A stretch of DNA of 6,334 bases from DASYZQ01 sp035946175 (GTDB lineage Bacteria > Patescibacteriota > Saccharimonadia > Saccharimonadales > UBA4665). Each line of letters opens with the position of its first letter. The stretch's first letter is position 1. Of the stretch, positions 6,236 through 6,334 are shown one piece after another. Location of the stretch: the NCBI GenBank assembly GCA_035946175.1, contig DASYZQ010000033.1, positions 1 through 6,334 on the forward strand. The letters are read 5' to 3'. The position numbers and the translations under genes are program-made. The notes under the pieces were generated by a model. It was not told where the DNA came from. It worked only from the letters and a program-made list of their open reading frames with translations, and ran no database searches.

Positions 6236-6334
6236 TTCGCCTAAAGGGAATCCTCTGTTATGCGTTCGGTTCAAGCTGCCCGTATGCCAAATGGTAGTTC
6301 CACAGTCCTGCAGTTGTTCGCATAACCCGGTCAT
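6236..6334 (-). pseudogene. Possible out-of-frame N-terminal remnant of the alpha/beta hydrolase
   Basis: On the minus strand an ATG at the very window edge (6334) opens a 33-codon frame that stops at a TAG (6235-6233). It reads GTTIWHTGS (residues 12-20), like the first strand of alpha/beta hydrolases, then NRGFPL (26-31; GFPL at 6253-6242), like a decayed HGFP oxyanion motif with His replaced by Arg. This frame ends within a few bases of where the hydrolase body frame opens (6240). Joined by a one-base shift, GFPL lies about 20 residues before FDFPG, close to the usual family distance. The hydrophobic strand before the motif is missing in every frame. The true upstream start may lie outside the window. 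Confidence 0.35.

Overview
The window looks like a moderate-GC bacterial chromosome segment, most plausibly from the Saccharibacteria (TM7)/Patescibacteria. This rests on gene content and style: tightly packed genes, a cytoplasmic GT4–GH57–GH15 alpha-glucan set, a cysteine-free bL33, and Shine-Dalgarno sites. It is a judgement from memory, not from a search. TGA is used as a normal stop (GT4 gene, hydrolase), so this is not a lineage that reads TGA as glycine.

Layout. Positions 1-648 (minus) hold the N-terminal 216 residues of a multi-pass DUF998-like membrane protein that runs off the left edge. Positions 649-799 are a divergent intergenic region dense in palindromes, with a good sigma70-type promoter facing right. 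Positions 800-5165 (plus) are a three-gene operon: a GT4 glycogen/starch-synthase-like glycosyltransferase, a GH57 alpha-amylase-type glycosidase and a GH15 glucoamylase. The first two overlap by 4 bases (ATGA), and the third starts 5 bases after the second stops. Positions 5168-6334 (minus) carry, in transcription order, a damaged alpha/beta-hydrolase gene, tRNA-Thr(GGT) and rpmG (bL33). rpmG converges on the GH15 gene with only 2 bases between their stop codons.

How the genes work together. None of the three operon proteins shows a signal peptide or membrane segment, so they probably act in the cytoplasm on a storage or imported alpha-glucan. The GT4 enzyme would extend chains from a nucleotide-glucose donor. 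The GH57 enzyme would cut or rearrange internal alpha-1,4 links. The GH15 enzyme would release glucose from non-reducing ends. All expected catalytic residues of the two hydrolases are visible. No nucleotide-sugar pyrophosphorylase, classical branching enzyme or phosphorylase gene is in the window.

The right part is translation-related housekeeping (tRNA-Thr followed by rpmG, each with its own recognisable promoter). Upstream lies an alpha/beta hydrolase whose N-terminal part is out of frame and degenerate, so it is probably a decaying gene. I see no mobile element, CRISPR array, phage gene or defence system. The points most worth a second look are the operator-like repeats before the operon and the broken hydrolase.
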